64,000 nucleotides of DNA from Hasllibacter halocynthiae (GTDB lineage: Bacteria; Pseudomonadota; Alphaproteobacteria; Rhodobacterales; Rhodobacteraceae). A model generated the notes under the pieces. The model was not told where the DNA came from, did no database searches, and saw nothing but the letters and a program-made list of their open reading frames with translations. The translations under genes and the position numbers were made by a program. The stretch is taken from the NCBI RefSeq assembly GCF_003003095.1, contig NZ_PVTT01000002.1:248001-312000 (forward strand), given 5' to 3'. Below are positions 1-9,608 of the stretch, in pieces; within the stretch, counting starts at the first letter, position 1; the number at the start of each line of letters is the position of its first letter.

Positions 1-657
1 CTCTACGTGCAGCCCTATGACGGTGGCTGGACCGATCTGGGTGGCTGGAACTCGATCTGGCGGGAAATGGAGCGCGGCGCCGATGGAGTTGCCGCGCGTG
101 GCGCGACGACAGCGATCGACTGCCGTGACAGCCTGCTGCGCTCGGAGGTGGACGGGCTGGAGCTGGTGGGTATCGGCCTCGAGAACATCGTGGCGGTCGC
201 CATGAACGACGCAGTGCTCGTGGCCGATCTGGGCCGTGTGCAGGACGTGAAGCTGGCGGTCGAACGGCTGCGTACGCGAGGGGCGGCGCAGGCTGAGGCA
301 TTCCCGTACGACCATCGCCCATGGGGTCATTTTGAGACGCTAGCTCTCGACGAGCGCTTTCAGGTCAAGCGTATCGTTGTCCATCCTGGCGCCGCCCTGA
401 GCCTGCAGTCGCATCACCACAGGGCGGAGCACTGGATCGTGGTGTCTGGCACCGCCCGCGTCACGGTGGATGACGAGGTGAGCCTCGTGACGGAGAACGG
501 CAGCATCTATGTGCCGCTAGGCGCGGTGCATCGCATGGAAAATCCTGGCAAGGTGCCAATGGTGCTGATCGAGGTGCAGACCGGCTCCTATCTAGGGGAG
601 GACGACATCGTCCGCTACGAGGATGTCTATGCCCGAGGCCAAGGTGCGAAGGGATAA
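1..657 (+). CDS. manC: Mannose-1-phosphate guanylyltransferase (ManC/CpsB type), C-terminal part
   Basis: Makes GDP-mannose from mannose-1-phosphate and GTP; family members of this type also carry a cupin mannose-6-phosphate isomerase domain. The reading frame is open at base 1, so the gene starts outside the window and about 218 residues are visible. The remaining part of the transferase domain shows GGWTDLGGWNSIW, and the C-terminal cupin domain (from about residue 105) shows RPWGHFETL, the metal-site cluster SHHHRAEHW and the closing QTGSYLGEDDIVRYED. The TAA stop lies a few bases before the next gene, so the two are probably co-transcribed. It supplies the precursor for the GDP-mannose dehydratase downstream. 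Whether the isomerase half is active cannot be told from sequence. Confidence 0.93.
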   Translation, partial: LYVQPYDGGWTDLGGWNSIWREMERGADGVAARGATTAIDCRDSLLRSEVDGLELVGIGLENIVAVAMNDAVLVADLGRVQDVKLAVERLRTRGAAQAEAFPYDHRPWGHFETLALDERFQVKRIVVHPGAALSLQSHHHRAEHWIVVSGTARVTVDDEVSLVTENGSIYVPLGAVHRMENPGKVPMVLIEVQTGSYLGEDDIVRYEDVYARGQGAKG

Positions 658-664
658 CCATGAC

Positions 665-2044
665 ATGGAACAGCCGATAATCTTCGATCTGACTGAGGTA
701 CAGCTAGCATCAACCGGAAAGCTGCGCTTCTATGGCATCGTGCGCTGCGTGCACGAGATTGCCCTGCACATCGCGCGGATCGACCCTGCCGTGCGGTTCT
801 GCGTATTCTCAGCAGGGCACCAGAGCTTCTTCGAGGTGCCGGTCCGTCGCGACCGCGACGCGGTCGCCTTTGACGTGCCGCTTGGTGTGCGGCAGCTGCG
901 GCTCCGCTCGGTATTTCCTGATCGCCGCCCGCTGCGCGATGCCGTCGCTGCGACCGCGCGTGCCGTAGTCGGCGGCCTCAACCGCCGAGCGTGGGATCGC
1001 GCTGGTATCGACCTGCCGAAGATTGACCTCAATGGAGCGACCTATGTCTCCTGCGCTCGTCCGAAGCTGATCGTCGATCAAATCGCTGCATTGGACCGTG
1101 CAAGCACACGGATTGATCTTGTGCCGCTGATCCATGACATGATTCCGCTCCACGACCATTTCGAGCACCGCAGCAAGTCCTTCCCGACCAACTTTGTCGC
1201 AGACAACATCCGTATCCTCAATCGCGCGGCTCGGGTGATGACGAACTCGGAGTTCACCCGCAGCGAGTTGCTGCGCTTCTCCGCTTCTGGCTACTTGCCC
1301 GCCATATCGGCAAACTATATCCATCCGGTCCCCCTCGTGCATGAATGTTCGGACGCCGATCCGTCGCCGCGAATCTCTCCGCCTGCCGAGCCTTACCTGC
1401 TGACGGTCGGCTCGCTTCTGGGACGCAAGAATCTAGAAGCGGTGCTCGACGCGATGGAGGTGCTGCGGAGCCGGGGCGTGGCGGTGCCCCTTCTCGTGAT
1501 CGCGGGTGCGCGTCGCAAGCGTGTGGAGGAGCACATAGGCTCGGAGGAGCGAAAAGGCGTGCGCGACCGGGTGGTGTTCCGTCACACGCCCCCGCAAGCC
1601 GATCTCATCGCGCTCTACCGAGGCGCCGTGGCTACCGTGGTACCCTCGCGTATGGAGGGCTGGGGGCTGCCGGCGGGCGAGTCGCTTTGGCTTGGCACAC
1701 CGGCGATCTGCGCAGACGTGCCTGCGCTGCACGAGGTGGCAGGTGATCTGGGCCTCTACTTCGACCCAGACGACGCAGCTGCGCTGGCGAACCATGTCGC
1801 GCGCCTGATGGAGGACAGCGAGCATGTCCGCGTGCTTCGGGAGCGCATCCGCGGCGCACGCCCCCGGCTTCGTACCTGGTCCGACGTTGCGCGAGATGTC
1901 CTCGCCATCCTGCCGAGCGCAGCGGGCGGCACGCGGCGCCATGCGGAGGATTGTCGGGCCGAACGGGGCAGCAGGGCTTCGGCCCGGTGCCTCCCCTCAG
2001 CGACGGACGCGCAAGGCGACGCGGTCGGTATAGGCCGCGGCTAG
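665..2044 (+). CDS. Glycosyltransferase family 4 (GT1-superfamily)
   Basis: Predicted cytoplasmic GT-B glycosyltransferase of 459 residues that would add a sugar from a nucleotide-sugar donor to a growing surface glycan. I place the start at the ATG at 665, giving MEQPIIFDL; a longer frame from 623 overlaps manC and lacks family similarity. The C-terminal donor-binding half begins with LLTVGSLLGRKNL (about residue 250) and carries the retaining-GT4 E-x7-E motif as EGWGLPAGE near residue 330, followed by GTPAICADVPALHEV. The N-terminal half resembles that of the double-domain transferase encoded at 4606-7149. The 3' end overlaps the convergent phosphomannomutase gene by 48 bases, and the last 35 or so residues look non-conserved. 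The sugar specificity is unknown. Confidence 0.88.
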   Translation: MEQPIIFDLTEVQLASTGKLRFYGIVRCVHEIALHIARIDPAVRFCVFSAGHQSFFEVPVRRDRDAVAFDVPLGVRQLRLRSVFPDRRPLRDAVAATARAVVGGLNRRAWDRAGIDLPKIDLNGATYVSCARPKLIVDQIAALDRASTRIDLVPLIHDMIPLHDHFEHRSKSFPTNFVADNIRILNRAARVMTNSEFTRSELLRFSASGYLPAISANYIHPVPLVHECSDADPSPRISPPAEPYLLTVGSLLGRKNLEAVLDAMEVLRSRGVAVPLLVIAGARRKRVEEHIGSEERKGVRDRVVFRHTPPQADLIALYRGAVATVVPSRMEGWGLPAGESLWLGTPAICADVPALHEVAGDLGLYFDPDDAAALANHVARLMEDSEHVRVLRERIRGARPRLRTWSDVARDVLAILPSAAGGTRRHAEDCRAERGSRASARCLPSATDAQGDAVGIGRG

Positions 2045-3364
2045 TCCATCCGCCGTGTCCGCGTCATCGGCTTGGGCATATACGCGGAACTCTGGCGCGT
2101 TCCCCGACAGGCGCAGGTGCACCGCGTGCCCATCCTCGAAAACGACCCGAAGGCCGTCGGTCCGATCGACATTCCCGATCATGCCCGTCGCTCCGAAGAA
2201 GATGGAGCGTGCCTCTGCATCGGAGTCGAGCTCGGCGATCAGCGCCTCACCGGCGGGTCGATCGATCTCCTCCACCTTCCTGGCAGCGGTGAAGCGTGAG
2301 GGAAGGGCGGCGAGCGCAGTTTGGAGGCCGCCGGGGATCGCAAGCGACGCCACGATGGGGAGAAGTGCATCGCGCGTCATGAGTGCGGGCAGCGGGCCTT
2401 CTGGCCCACGGCCGTCGAAGCCCATGATGAAACCGCCATTCGCCTCGAACCCAACGCAGCGCCCGCCCGCGGCTTCGAGTGCAGCGATCACGTGGGGTGA
2501 GCCGATGCGCGTCCGCGTGACCTGCAGACCCATCCGCTCGACTGCGTCGTTGGAGGAGATCGGCGTTGCGATGCGCTCCGCCCCGACGGCACGCGCGGTA
2601 ATCACTCCCAGAAGGTCGCCGCTCACGATCCGGCCGCGGCTGTCGGCCAGCATCGGGCGGTCCCCGTCGCCGTCAGTCGAAACGATCGCGTCTAGTCGAT
2701 GCTCGGCGCACCAGGCGGTGAGGCGCTGGCGCGTGCTGAGTTCGATGGCTTCGGTGTCCACGGGCACGAAAACCTCTGACTGACCCAGCGGCACCGCTCG
2801 CGCGCCGAGTGCGCTGAGAGCATCTTCCAGGAGGTCGCGGGCGACGGAAGAATGGCGGTAGATGCCGATGCTTAGGCCGGCCAGCGCCCGCGTTCCGAAC
2901 GCCTCCACGATCCGGTCACACCAGGCCGCGCCGGCCGTTTGGTCGCGTTCGAACGAACCCGAACCGGGGTTGGGGACAGTCCCAGCGGCATAGGCCTCGA
3001 CTATCCGCGCTTCGTTCGCCTTAGATATCTCACCCGAGGGCACATAGAACTTCAGCCCGTTCCGGTCGGCAGGGATGTGCGAGCCGGTGACCATGACCGC
3101 TGCGGCCCCCCGAGCGAGCGCCGCCTGGGCGAGCGCGGGCGTGGGGACCTCGCCGCAGTCCACTGCGACGAGATCGGCCGCCTGCACGGCGCTGAAAACC
3201 ACCTCGGCGATGCCTAGCGAGGATGGGCGCAGGTCGCGTCCCACCAGTACGGTCCCACCGTGGGGGCAGGTGGAGAGGAAGGCGCCGACATAGGCACGTA
3301 CGAGGGATGGCGTGAGATCCGCGACAAGGCCGCGAAGGCCGCTCGTTCCGAATTTGGGGGGCAT
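1997..3364 (-). CDS. manB: Phosphomannomutase (phosphohexomutase superfamily)
   Basis: Interconverts mannose-6-phosphate and mannose-1-phosphate, feeding GDP-mannose synthesis. The 455-residue protein starts MPPKFGTSGLRG at 3364, the typical N-terminus of alpha-D-phosphohexomutases; a longer frame from 3418 adds a non-conserved tail and is not preferred. The catalytic phosphoserine loop is TGSHIPADRNGLKFY (around residue 92), the magnesium loop is DGDGDRP (around residue 228), and the substrate loop is GFEANGGFIMG. TGSHIP replaces the more common TASHNP but keeps the serine. It is transcribed with gmd from the minus strand, convergent with the upstream glycosyltransferase. The context with ManC, Gmd and a reductase supports mannose rather than glucosamine as substrate. 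Confidence 0.93.
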   Translation of the reverse strand: MPPKFGTSGLRGLVADLTPSLVRAYVGAFLSTCPHGGTVLVGRDLRPSSLGIAEVVFSAVQAADLVAVDCGEVPTPALAQAALARGAAAVMVTGSHIPADRNGLKFYVPSGEISKANEARIVEAYAAGTVPNPGSGSFERDQTAGAAWCDRIVEAFGTRALAGLSIGIYRHSSVARDLLEDALSALGARAVPLGQSEVFVPVDTEAIELSTRQRLTAWCAEHRLDAIVSTDGDGDRPMLADSRGRIVSGDLLGVITARAVGAERIATPISSNDAVERMGLQVTRTRIGSPHVIAALEAAGGRCVGFEANGGFIMGFDGRGPEGPLPALMTRDALLPIVASLAIPGGLQTALAALPSRFTAARKVEEIDRPAGEALIAELDSDAEARSIFFGATGMIGNVDRTDGLRVVFEDGHAVHLRLSGNAPEFRVYAQADDADTADGLAAAYTDRVALRVRR

Positions 3365-3437
3365 GGAACCTCTCGTTCTGGGCGCGGCGGAGGGAAGTGC
3401 GAAGGGCAGGCGCATCAAGCCCGACTGTCGCCAACGC

Positions 3438-4472
3438 TCAAAAGAGCGCGCCCTTCGATATGCGGTGCACGTCCGCCTGTACCATCATGGCACAGAGATC
3501 CTCGAGCGAGGTCCGCGCCTCCCAGCCGAGCTCGCGCCGGGCCTTCGTCGGGTCGCCGACGAGCAGATCGACTTCGGCTGGGCGGTAGTAGCGAGCGTTG
3601 ACGGACACGAGCGTGCGGCCTGATCCGGCATCGACGCCGATCTCGTCTGCCTCCGTGCCCTTCCAATGGATCCCGATCCCGGCGGCCTTGAACGCCATCG
3701 TAACAAAGTCGCGCACCGTCTCTGTCCGCCCCGTGGCCAGAACGTAGGTTTCGGGACGGTCCGCCTGAAGCATGCGCCACATCCCCTCAACATACTCCTC
3801 CGCGAAGCCCCAGTCCCGCTTGGCATCCAGGTTCCCCAATTCCAGCCGTTCCTGCCGGCCTTCGGAGATCCTCGCAATGGAAGCGGTGATCTTGCGGGTT
3901 ACGAACTCCTGCCCGCGAAGGGGGCTCTCGTGGTTGAAGAGGATGCCGGACGCGCCGAAAATATCATAGGATTCCCGGTAATTGATTGTCATCCAATGGG
4001 CGTAGAGCTTCGCCGCCCCATAGGGTGAACGCGGATAGAATGGCGTGTCCTCATCCTGCGGAACCGCCTGCACCTTGCCAAACATCTCGGAGGTGGACGC
4101 CTGATAGAAACGGATCTTCGGATCGACGATGCGGATCGCCTCGAGGAGGTGAACCGGTCCAATGCCGGTCGTCTCCGCAGTCGCGAGCGGTTGATCGAAG
4201 GAGACGCCGACGAAGGACTGCGCGCCCAAGTTGTAGACCTCATCGGGGCGTAGTCGGTCCAAAAGGCGGATGCTGGCGGACGCGTCGGTGAGGTCGTACT
4301 CCACGAGACTGAGGCCCGGCTGATCCGCGATGCCGCTCTCGTCCAGCCGCCAGAAGTTGGTAGTGGAAGACCGGCGGTAGGCGCCGTGCACCTCGTAGCC
4401 TTTCATCAAGAGGAGCTTCGCCAAATAAGCCCCGTCTTGTCCTGTGATGCCAGTGATGAGTGCCGAAGGCAT
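3438..4472 (-). CDS. gmd: GDP-mannose 4,6-dehydratase
   Basis: Converts GDP-mannose to GDP-4-keto-6-deoxymannose using a bound NADP cofactor; an extended short-chain dehydrogenase. The start at 4472 gives [19 protein letters not shown], with the Rossmann GxxGxxG near the N-terminus; nine further codons upstream lack similarity. The STSEMFG segment supplies the catalytic Ser/Thr-Glu pair, and [10 protein letters not shown] contains the Tyr-x3-Lys. [12 protein letters not shown] matches the cofactor and tetramer loop of the family. The 344-residue length is slightly short but complete. It lies 73 bases upstream of the phosphomannomutase gene on the same strand. With the reductase at 8593 it would give GDP-D-rhamnose; no fucose synthase is seen in the window. 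Confidence 0.95.
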   Translation of the reverse strand: MPSALITGITGQDGAYLAKLLLMKGYEVHGAYRRSSTTNFWRLDESGIADQPGLSLVEYDLTDASASIRLLDRLRPDEVYNLGAQSFVGVSFDQPLATAETTGIGPVHLLEAIRIVDPKIRFYQASTSEMFGKVQAVPQDEDTPFYPRSPYGAAKLYAHWMTINYRESYDIFGASGILFNHESPLRGQEFVTRKITASIARISEGRQERLELGNLDAKRDWGFAEEYVEGMWRMLQADRPETYVLATGRTETVRDFVTMAFKAAGIGIHWKGTEADEIGVDAGSGRTLVSVNARYYRPAEVDLLVGDPTKARRELGWEARTSLEDLCAMMVQADVHRISKGALF

Positions 4473-4605
4473 AGCCGTGCTCCTGTAGAGTCCAAGCACC
4501 CTTAGGTTGGGGATAGCCTGAACTTAAGATACAGTTCGGATGGGTAAGAAGGGCGGAGGAAACTCGCCTATCCACTCGGCTTTTCGGTACGGACAGAGAA
4601 CGGCG

Positions 4606-7149
4606 CTACTTCTCGGTCCGCTCTGGGAAGTTCGCATCACCTGCTTCGTCCTCCATGTTGGGCGTGCGTAGCACGTGGCGCCAGCGATCTGCGTAGAGCA
4701 CCTCCAGCAGATGGCGGGTACTTTCGTCCCAAGAGAGGGCGGGCGTATGCGACGGATCGGGAAGCGCACGATCATCCGCGACCGCCGAGATCGCTTCAGC
4801 CCACTTCTGCACGTCGCCCACGGGGGCGTACATGGCACCCTCGCCACCTACCTCGCGCAGGACAGGGATGTCGGAGCAGATCGCGCCGAGGCCCATGCGC
4901 GCGGCCTCGACGATGGGAAGGCCATAGCCTTCGTAGAGCGAGGGGAAGAGCAACGCCGAGGCCGCGCGGTAGGCGTGCGCAAGCTCGGTATCCGATGGGC
5001 CTTCGAGCCAGAGCAGCCGAGCGCCCGCCTCCGGGTGGTTGCGGAGACGCTCGGCGAACTCTTCGATGTTCCAGCCCTGGCGCCCCATGATCAGCAACCG
5101 GGCTGGCGATCCCCCCGCCCACAAGCGTTCCATCGCCTCCAAAGCGGTCGCGTGGCGCTTGCGGGGCTCGACGGTGCCGACCATCAGGAAGGTCGGCGTC
5201 GTGACTGCGAGGAACCGCGCCAAGGCGCCCTGGGGGCGTGCGCCCTCCCCTTCGCCCGCCGGCAGGTCCGAGCCCAGGTGCCACCACCCGATGCGCAGCC
5301 CGTCGCGATGGGGTAGGCCGTGCGCGCGAATATAGGCGGCCACCTCGTCGGCCACCGCCCGCGAGATGCAGACGAGGCCGTCGCTCTCGACGAGCGCGCG
5401 GCGGAACCAGGCGTCGAACACCTCCGGCATGCCCCGGATGACGACGGCCGGATGGAGCAGAGGCGTTAGGTCGTAGACCGTCGTGACGACCCGCCCGCCA
5501 TGTCCGCGAAGATCGGCGAAGGCGGGCGCAAAGTCCGGATACTGGTTCCAGCTCGAGTCGAGCATGAGCATGGTCTCGCCAGCGCGGAAGCGTATCGGCG
5601 CGTCCGATGGGGCGCCGAACCGCGGCGCGCCCCGCAACGCCCTCCCGTTGAGCGCGACAGGAACCATCGCTCGCGCCCCACCGTCCGCCACGAGTGCATG
5701 ATGGAGATGGCCAACCGTAGCGTTGACGACGCGCTGGATGCCGGTTCCTGCGTCGGACGTATTAGTCACGGTAACGTCGACCAGCAGGCGGGGCGTGCCG
5801 AGCTCCGCGCCCACCCGGCCGCTCTGAAGGAGGGAGTCGATCACGCGCCCGGCTGGAAGTCCGCCCGCCGCGACCGCGGGGACGGCATCTGCGATGGCCG
5901 CGTCGGCATCATAGGTAGGCGCGGGGCGTAAGCCGTCCCCTCCGGGCCGCGCTTCGACGGCCGCTGCAAGGGCGTCCAGGGCACGCCTGCCGACCGCGTC
6001 CCAGGTGAACCGTTCGGACCGCGCGCGCAGTCGGTGACCGACGGTCGTACGCCGCGCCGGATCACGCAGAAGCGTCTCGAGACGCTTTGACATCTCCTCG
6101 GGATTGTCGGGATCGCAGAGGAGGTCCGGATCGCCCACCACCTCTGGGAGGCTGGTCGTGTTCGACGCAAGGACGGGGGTGCCGCGCGTCATCGCCTCCA
6201 GCGCGGGCAAGCCGAATCCTTCGAGCCGTGAGGGGAACAGAACGACCTCCGCATGGTCCAGCGCGTTGATCAGTTCGTCGTCCGTAACGTGCCCGAGGAA
6301 CCGCATCGGCATCCGGCCCCTCATCTGAGCCTCAAGCGCATCACGCGCTTTCCGTTCAAGCACGCCACAGTGAAGAAGCGTGTAGTCCTCCCGTAGTTCG
6401 GCCGGCAGGTGGCCCGCGGCCTCGATACCGCAGGCGAGGTTCTTGTTCGGGTCTACGCCGCCGAGCAGCAGGATGTAGGGTTCCGAGGGCAGATGGGGCC
6501 CGGGCGGGCCCTTGAGGCGCGTGCGGAAGACCGAAGCAGTCGCTGCGCCAATGGTCACGATCTCATCTGCATGCCGACCAAGGTTCTCGAGCCCGTCCGC
6601 GCGGGTCGCGTCCGAATTGGCCAATAATCGATCGACGCTGCGGAACACGTCCAGCTGACGATGATAGTAGGCATGAATGGGAGGCGAGCTAAGGAAACGT
6701 TCCGAGTCGTGCAGTGGTGTAAGATCGTGGAACACCGCCGCCGACAGCACATTCGGCAGTGCCGGATCGAAGCCTGCGACATCGCCGAAGCCGACCCCCT
6801 CCATTGCAGAGGACAGGAGGACTGCGTCCGGCTCTAGCGAGGCATAATGGAGCCGTGCGGCCGCCGCGAGTGCAGCCTGCGCAGGATCGCCTTCCGGCGG
6901 GGGCGGCCATATCGCGCCCTCGGGTGGGAAGTAGACGGAGAAGGCGTCGCGCGGCAGATCCGCCGAAAGAGCATTGATGATCGGCTCGATGGTGTCGGGG
7001 AAGGCACCGTTGAGGACGATGCGAAGGTCCACCCAGGGCCCTGCCGCACGCGCCATGCCTCCCGCGAGGCCCATCGAGTAGCGCCCGATGCCGCGGTTGC
7101 GCGAGCCGATCGTTTGCGCGCCCTGAAGGTCGAGGACGATGCGCATCAA
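4606..7149 (-). CDS. Double-domain GT4 glycosyltransferase
   Basis: An 847-residue protein with two complete GT4 modules in tandem, suggesting a polysaccharide polymerase or a transferase that makes two linkages, as in WbdA-type enzymes. The first module contains LLLGGVDPNKNLACG and the catalytic E-x7-E as EGFGLPALE (around residue 310). The second contains FLMVGTVEPRKRHATAL and EGYGLPIVE (around residue 738). Both motifs are intact, so both halves may be active. The N-terminus MRIVLDLQGAQ is typical; either of two adjacent ATG codons could be used. The gene overlaps the upstream methyltransferase by four bases, which suggests translational coupling. Donor is inferred to be GDP-D-rhamnose or GDP-mannose from context only. 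Confidence 0.9.
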   Translation of the reverse strand: MMRIVLDLQGAQTIGSRNRGIGRYSMGLAGGMARAAGPWVDLRIVLNGAFPDTIEPIINALSADLPRDAFSVYFPPEGAIWPPPPEGDPAQAALAAAARLHYASLEPDAVLLSSAMEGVGFGDVAGFDPALPNVLSAAVFHDLTPLHDSERFLSSPPIHAYYHRQLDVFRSVDRLLANSDATRADGLENLGRHADEIVTIGAATASVFRTRLKGPPGPHLPSEPYILLLGGVDPNKNLACGIEAAGHLPAELREDYTLLHCGVLERKARDALEAQMRGRMPMRFLGHVTDDELINALDHAEVVLFPSRLEGFGLPALEAMTRGTPVLASNTTSLPEVVGDPDLLCDPDNPEEMSKRLETLLRDPARRTTVGHRLRARSERFTWDAVGRRALDALAAAVEARPGGDGLRPAPTYDADAAIADAVPAVAAGGLPAGRVIDSLLQSGRVGAELGTPRLLVDVTVTNTSDAGTGIQRVVNATVGHLHHALVADGGARAMVPVALNGRALRGAPRFGAPSDAPIRFRAGETMLMLDSSWNQYPDFAPAFADLRGHGGRVVTTVYDLTPLLHPAVVIRGMPEVFDAWFRRALVESDGLVCISRAVADEVAAYIRAHGLPHRDGLRIGWWHLGSDLPAGEGEGARPQGALARFLAVTTPTFLMVGTVEPRKRHATALEAMERLWAGGSPARLLIMGRQGWNIEEFAERLRNHPEAGARLLWLEGPSDTELAHAYRAASALLFPSLYEGYGLPIVEAARMGLGAICSDIPVLREVGGEGAMYAPVGDVQKWAEAISAVADDRALPDPSHTPALSWDESTRHLLEVLYADRWRHVLRTPNMEDEAGDANFPERTEK

Positions 7150-8456
7150 TTCGTTACCTTCGGCAAGGCTGCGCGTGCGGCGGCCTCCTCAAGCCGGGCT
7201 ATCAGCACCCCGCGCAGGGGATGGTCCTCCACGGGCGGAAGTTCGGCGGGCGTGGGTGCCAAAATCGGTTGGCGGCTCGCAGGCCAACGCAGCGCGAGGT
7301 AGCGGGGGCTCTCCATCCAGCGGCGGAAGGCCGGGCGGGGGTTGCGATCCTTGTCCACGACCCAACGGCGGAAGATGCCGCGCGGCTTGCCGGAGGTGTG
7401 AAAGAGAAGACGTCTCAGCGCCTTGATCGGGCGCCCGCAGCGCCGGAACAAAAGGCGTTCCGTCCACGAGCGGCTCACGAGATACCGTATCTCCGCAATC
7501 TCCGGCGACAGAGAGGCACGGAGGGCGGCTGTCTCGGCCTGCCATTCGGCGAACTGGACCTGGTGAGCTTCGTCGCCAGCCTCGCGCTCTGCAAGCCGCG
7601 CGTGCAGCGCCTCGATCTCAGCGCGCAGGCGCGAGGTCTCTCCCGCGATCCTGTTGGCGAGCGTGGCAGCGTTGGCCCGGCTCCGGGCGTGACGCTCGTC
7701 ACGGGCACCATCGATGCGCACGACGGCATCGACGAGCGACAGCCCGATCTCTTGCTCGAAAGCGGGGTCCAGCCGGTCCATTTCCTCGCCCTCCTTCTGC
7801 GCCACCACCGCGTAGTCCAAAGACACCTCCGTCAGAAGCGCCATCAGCTTATCCCTCGTCTCCGCGGTCGGCGCTTGGCCCTGGAGCCGCAGCACCGCGT
7901 GCCGCGTGAAACCTGCGTGCTCGACAAGAAACCCCGTCAGGACCGGAGGAAGGGGGCGCACATGGGTTGCGTCGAGGTGGAAGTTGACCAGCCCCACCTG
8001 AAGGTTCTCTGGGTTCGGTGTCTCGAGGATCAGCAGTCCGCCAGGGCGCAGGGCACGCAGCGCCTCCGCAACCAGCGCGCGAAGAACGTCGAAGGGCAGA
8101 TGCTCAGCCAGATGGAAGGCTGAGACTATAGCGAGATCCCTATCGGGAACCGCCCGCAACGCCTGGACGGCGTCCTCACGCGCGACGGAAAGGCCCCGCT
8201 CTTTGGCCTCGGTCAACATGCCCGCGTCGAGATCAACTCCGCGCGCCTCCACACCCCAGCGCCCCAGCAGCTCGAGCCACTCGCCGCGGCCGCAGCCGAG
8301 GTCGAGGGCGCGCGCATCGCCCCTCTCGGCGAGAGGGGCGATGAATGGGCGGTACACTTCGAGCCGGGTCAAGATCGTAGCACGATCCCCCCGAAACCGT
8401 GCCTCGAAGTCGCGGTAGAACATGTCGATCGCCGGCGGCGTGTCTTGGTTGTGCAT
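7146..8456 (-). CDS. SAM-dependent methyltransferase with coiled-coil tail
   Basis: A 436-residue class I methyltransferase. Motif I is DLGCGRGEWLELL (around residues 47-59), followed by an acidic post-I residue in ARGVDLDAG, then SAFHLAEHLPFDVL and ILETPNPENLQVG. About 80 residues of heptad-like sequence follow (residues ~230-310), and then an Arg/Trp-rich tail. This resembles polysaccharide methyltransferases that cap chain ends (WbdD-like in layout, but no kinase domain is recognisable here). It overlaps the double GT4 gene by four bases and is divergent from the reductase gene across about 136 bases. A chain-terminating or sugar O-methylating role is inferred from context. Confidence 0.8.
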   Translation of the reverse strand: MHNQDTPPAIDMFYRDFEARFRGDRATILTRLEVYRPFIAPLAERGDARALDLGCGRGEWLELLGRWGVEARGVDLDAGMLTEAKERGLSVAREDAVQALRAVPDRDLAIVSAFHLAEHLPFDVLRALVAEALRALRPGGLLILETPNPENLQVGLVNFHLDATHVRPLPPVLTGFLVEHAGFTRHAVLRLQGQAPTAETRDKLMALLTEVSLDYAVVAQKEGEEMDRLDPAFEQEIGLSLVDAVVRIDGARDERHARSRANAATLANRIAGETSRLRAEIEALHARLAEREAGDEAHQVQFAEWQAETAALRASLSPEIAEIRYLVSRSWTERLLFRRCGRPIKALRRLLFHTSGKPRGIFRRWVVDKDRNPRPAFRRWMESPRYLALRWPASRQPILAPTPAELPPVEDHPLRGVLIARLEEAAARAALPKVTN

Positions 8457-8592
8457 ACAACTCTCTGAAGCTCAGTCGGGGCCAAAGCGGCCCTTCGGCG
8501 ATTGCGAGCGAGCATGGCCGCCCCTAGTGTCACGGCCGCACTACCTAGGAGAGCCCGCCCATGCCGTCCATCTACCCGGCCACCCGGCTCCG

Positions 8593-9540
8593 ATGACCGC
8601 ACCGGTCATCCTCGTGATCGGCGCCGCGGGGTTCGTGGGCAGCCATCTCGTGACGGCCCTGCGGGCCCGCTATGGCGAGGCGGCGGTCATCAGTGCCGGA
8701 CGTGGCATGAGGAGCGGTAACGGCAAAGCGCTAGACGTCACGGACGGCGCGGCGATCCACGCGGCCATCGACGCTTATGCGCCAACGGATGTAGTAAATC
8801 TCGCTGGACTCGCGGCCCCGGCGGAGGCGGCCCGCTTGGAGCGCGCGGCGTGGAACCTTCACGTGCACGCGGCCGCCGATCTTGGCGAAGTCTTGCTGAA
8901 GCGACGCCCGGAAGCCCGCCTGATCCATATCGGCTCGGGGCTAGCCTACGGACGCACGGCCCTGCATGGGCGTCCCGTTCGGGAGGACGAGCCGCTGGAG
9001 CCGATGGATACTTACGGCGTCACGAAGGCCGCGGGCGATCTCGCGCTCGGAGCGCTCGCCGGTCGGGGACTGCGGGTCGTTCGAATGCGACCCTTCAACC
9101 ATACCGGGGCGGGACAGCGCACCGGCTTCGCCGTGCCGGCCTTTGCCGCCCAGATCGCCGAGATCGAGGCTGGGGCGAAGGAACCTGTCCTGGACGTTGG
9201 CAACCTCGACGCTGCCCGCGACTTCCTACACGTCTCGGACGTGGTCGATGCCTATGCCACGGTGATCGACGCAGGCGACGCGGTGACGGATGGACGGGCA
9301 CTGAACGTGGCCTCAGGACGAGCGGTGCCGATGCGCGAGGTGCTAAGCCGCCTCTTGGCCCTGTCCGAGCGTGAGATCACTGTGCAGCAGGACCCAGCCC
9401 GACAGCGTCCTAGCGACCTGCCCACCGTTGCTGGGGACGCGGCAGCCCTGCATGGGGTAACCGGTTGGCAGCCTCGGGCTACCCTAGACGATGCTCTACA
9501 CGACGTCCTTGAGCACGAGCGCGCCAAACTTCGCCGCTGA
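8593..9540 (+). CDS. rmd: NAD-dependent epimerase/dehydratase, probable GDP-6-deoxy-D-mannose reductase
   Basis: An extended short-chain reductase of 315 residues, expected to reduce the 4-keto group of the Gmd product to give GDP-D-rhamnose. The start at 8593 gives MTAPVILVIGAAGFVGSHL, so the GxxGxxG motif is at residues 8-15 as expected; upstream in-frame codons are ignored. IGSGLAYG provides the catalytic Ser region and YGVTKAAGD the Tyr-x3-Lys (Y141, K145). PFNHTGAGQRTGFAVPAF is characteristic of the GDP-mannose-derived reductase family. It is the last gene of the polysaccharide locus before an IS remnant. It could instead be an RmlD-type or another epimerase; the specific call rests on the manC-manB-gmd neighbours. 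Confidence 0.78.
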   Translation: MTAPVILVIGAAGFVGSHLVTALRARYGEAAVISAGRGMRSGNGKALDVTDGAAIHAAIDAYAPTDVVNLAGLAAPAEAARLERAAWNLHVHAAADLGEVLLKRRPEARLIHIGSGLAYGRTALHGRPVREDEPLEPMDTYGVTKAAGDLALGALAGRGLRVVRMRPFNHTGAGQRTGFAVPAFAAQIAEIEAGAKEPVLDVGNLDAARDFLHVSDVVDAYATVIDAGDAVTDGRALNVASGRAVPMREVLSRLLALSEREITVQQDPARQRPSDLPTVAGDAAALHGVTGWQPRATLDDALHDVLEHERAKLRR

Positions 9541-9608
9541 CCTGGATCCCGCTTCCTCCTCTAGGATTAGGTAGGGTCCGTCCTGAAGGAGACAGACAGA
9601 TGAAGAGG

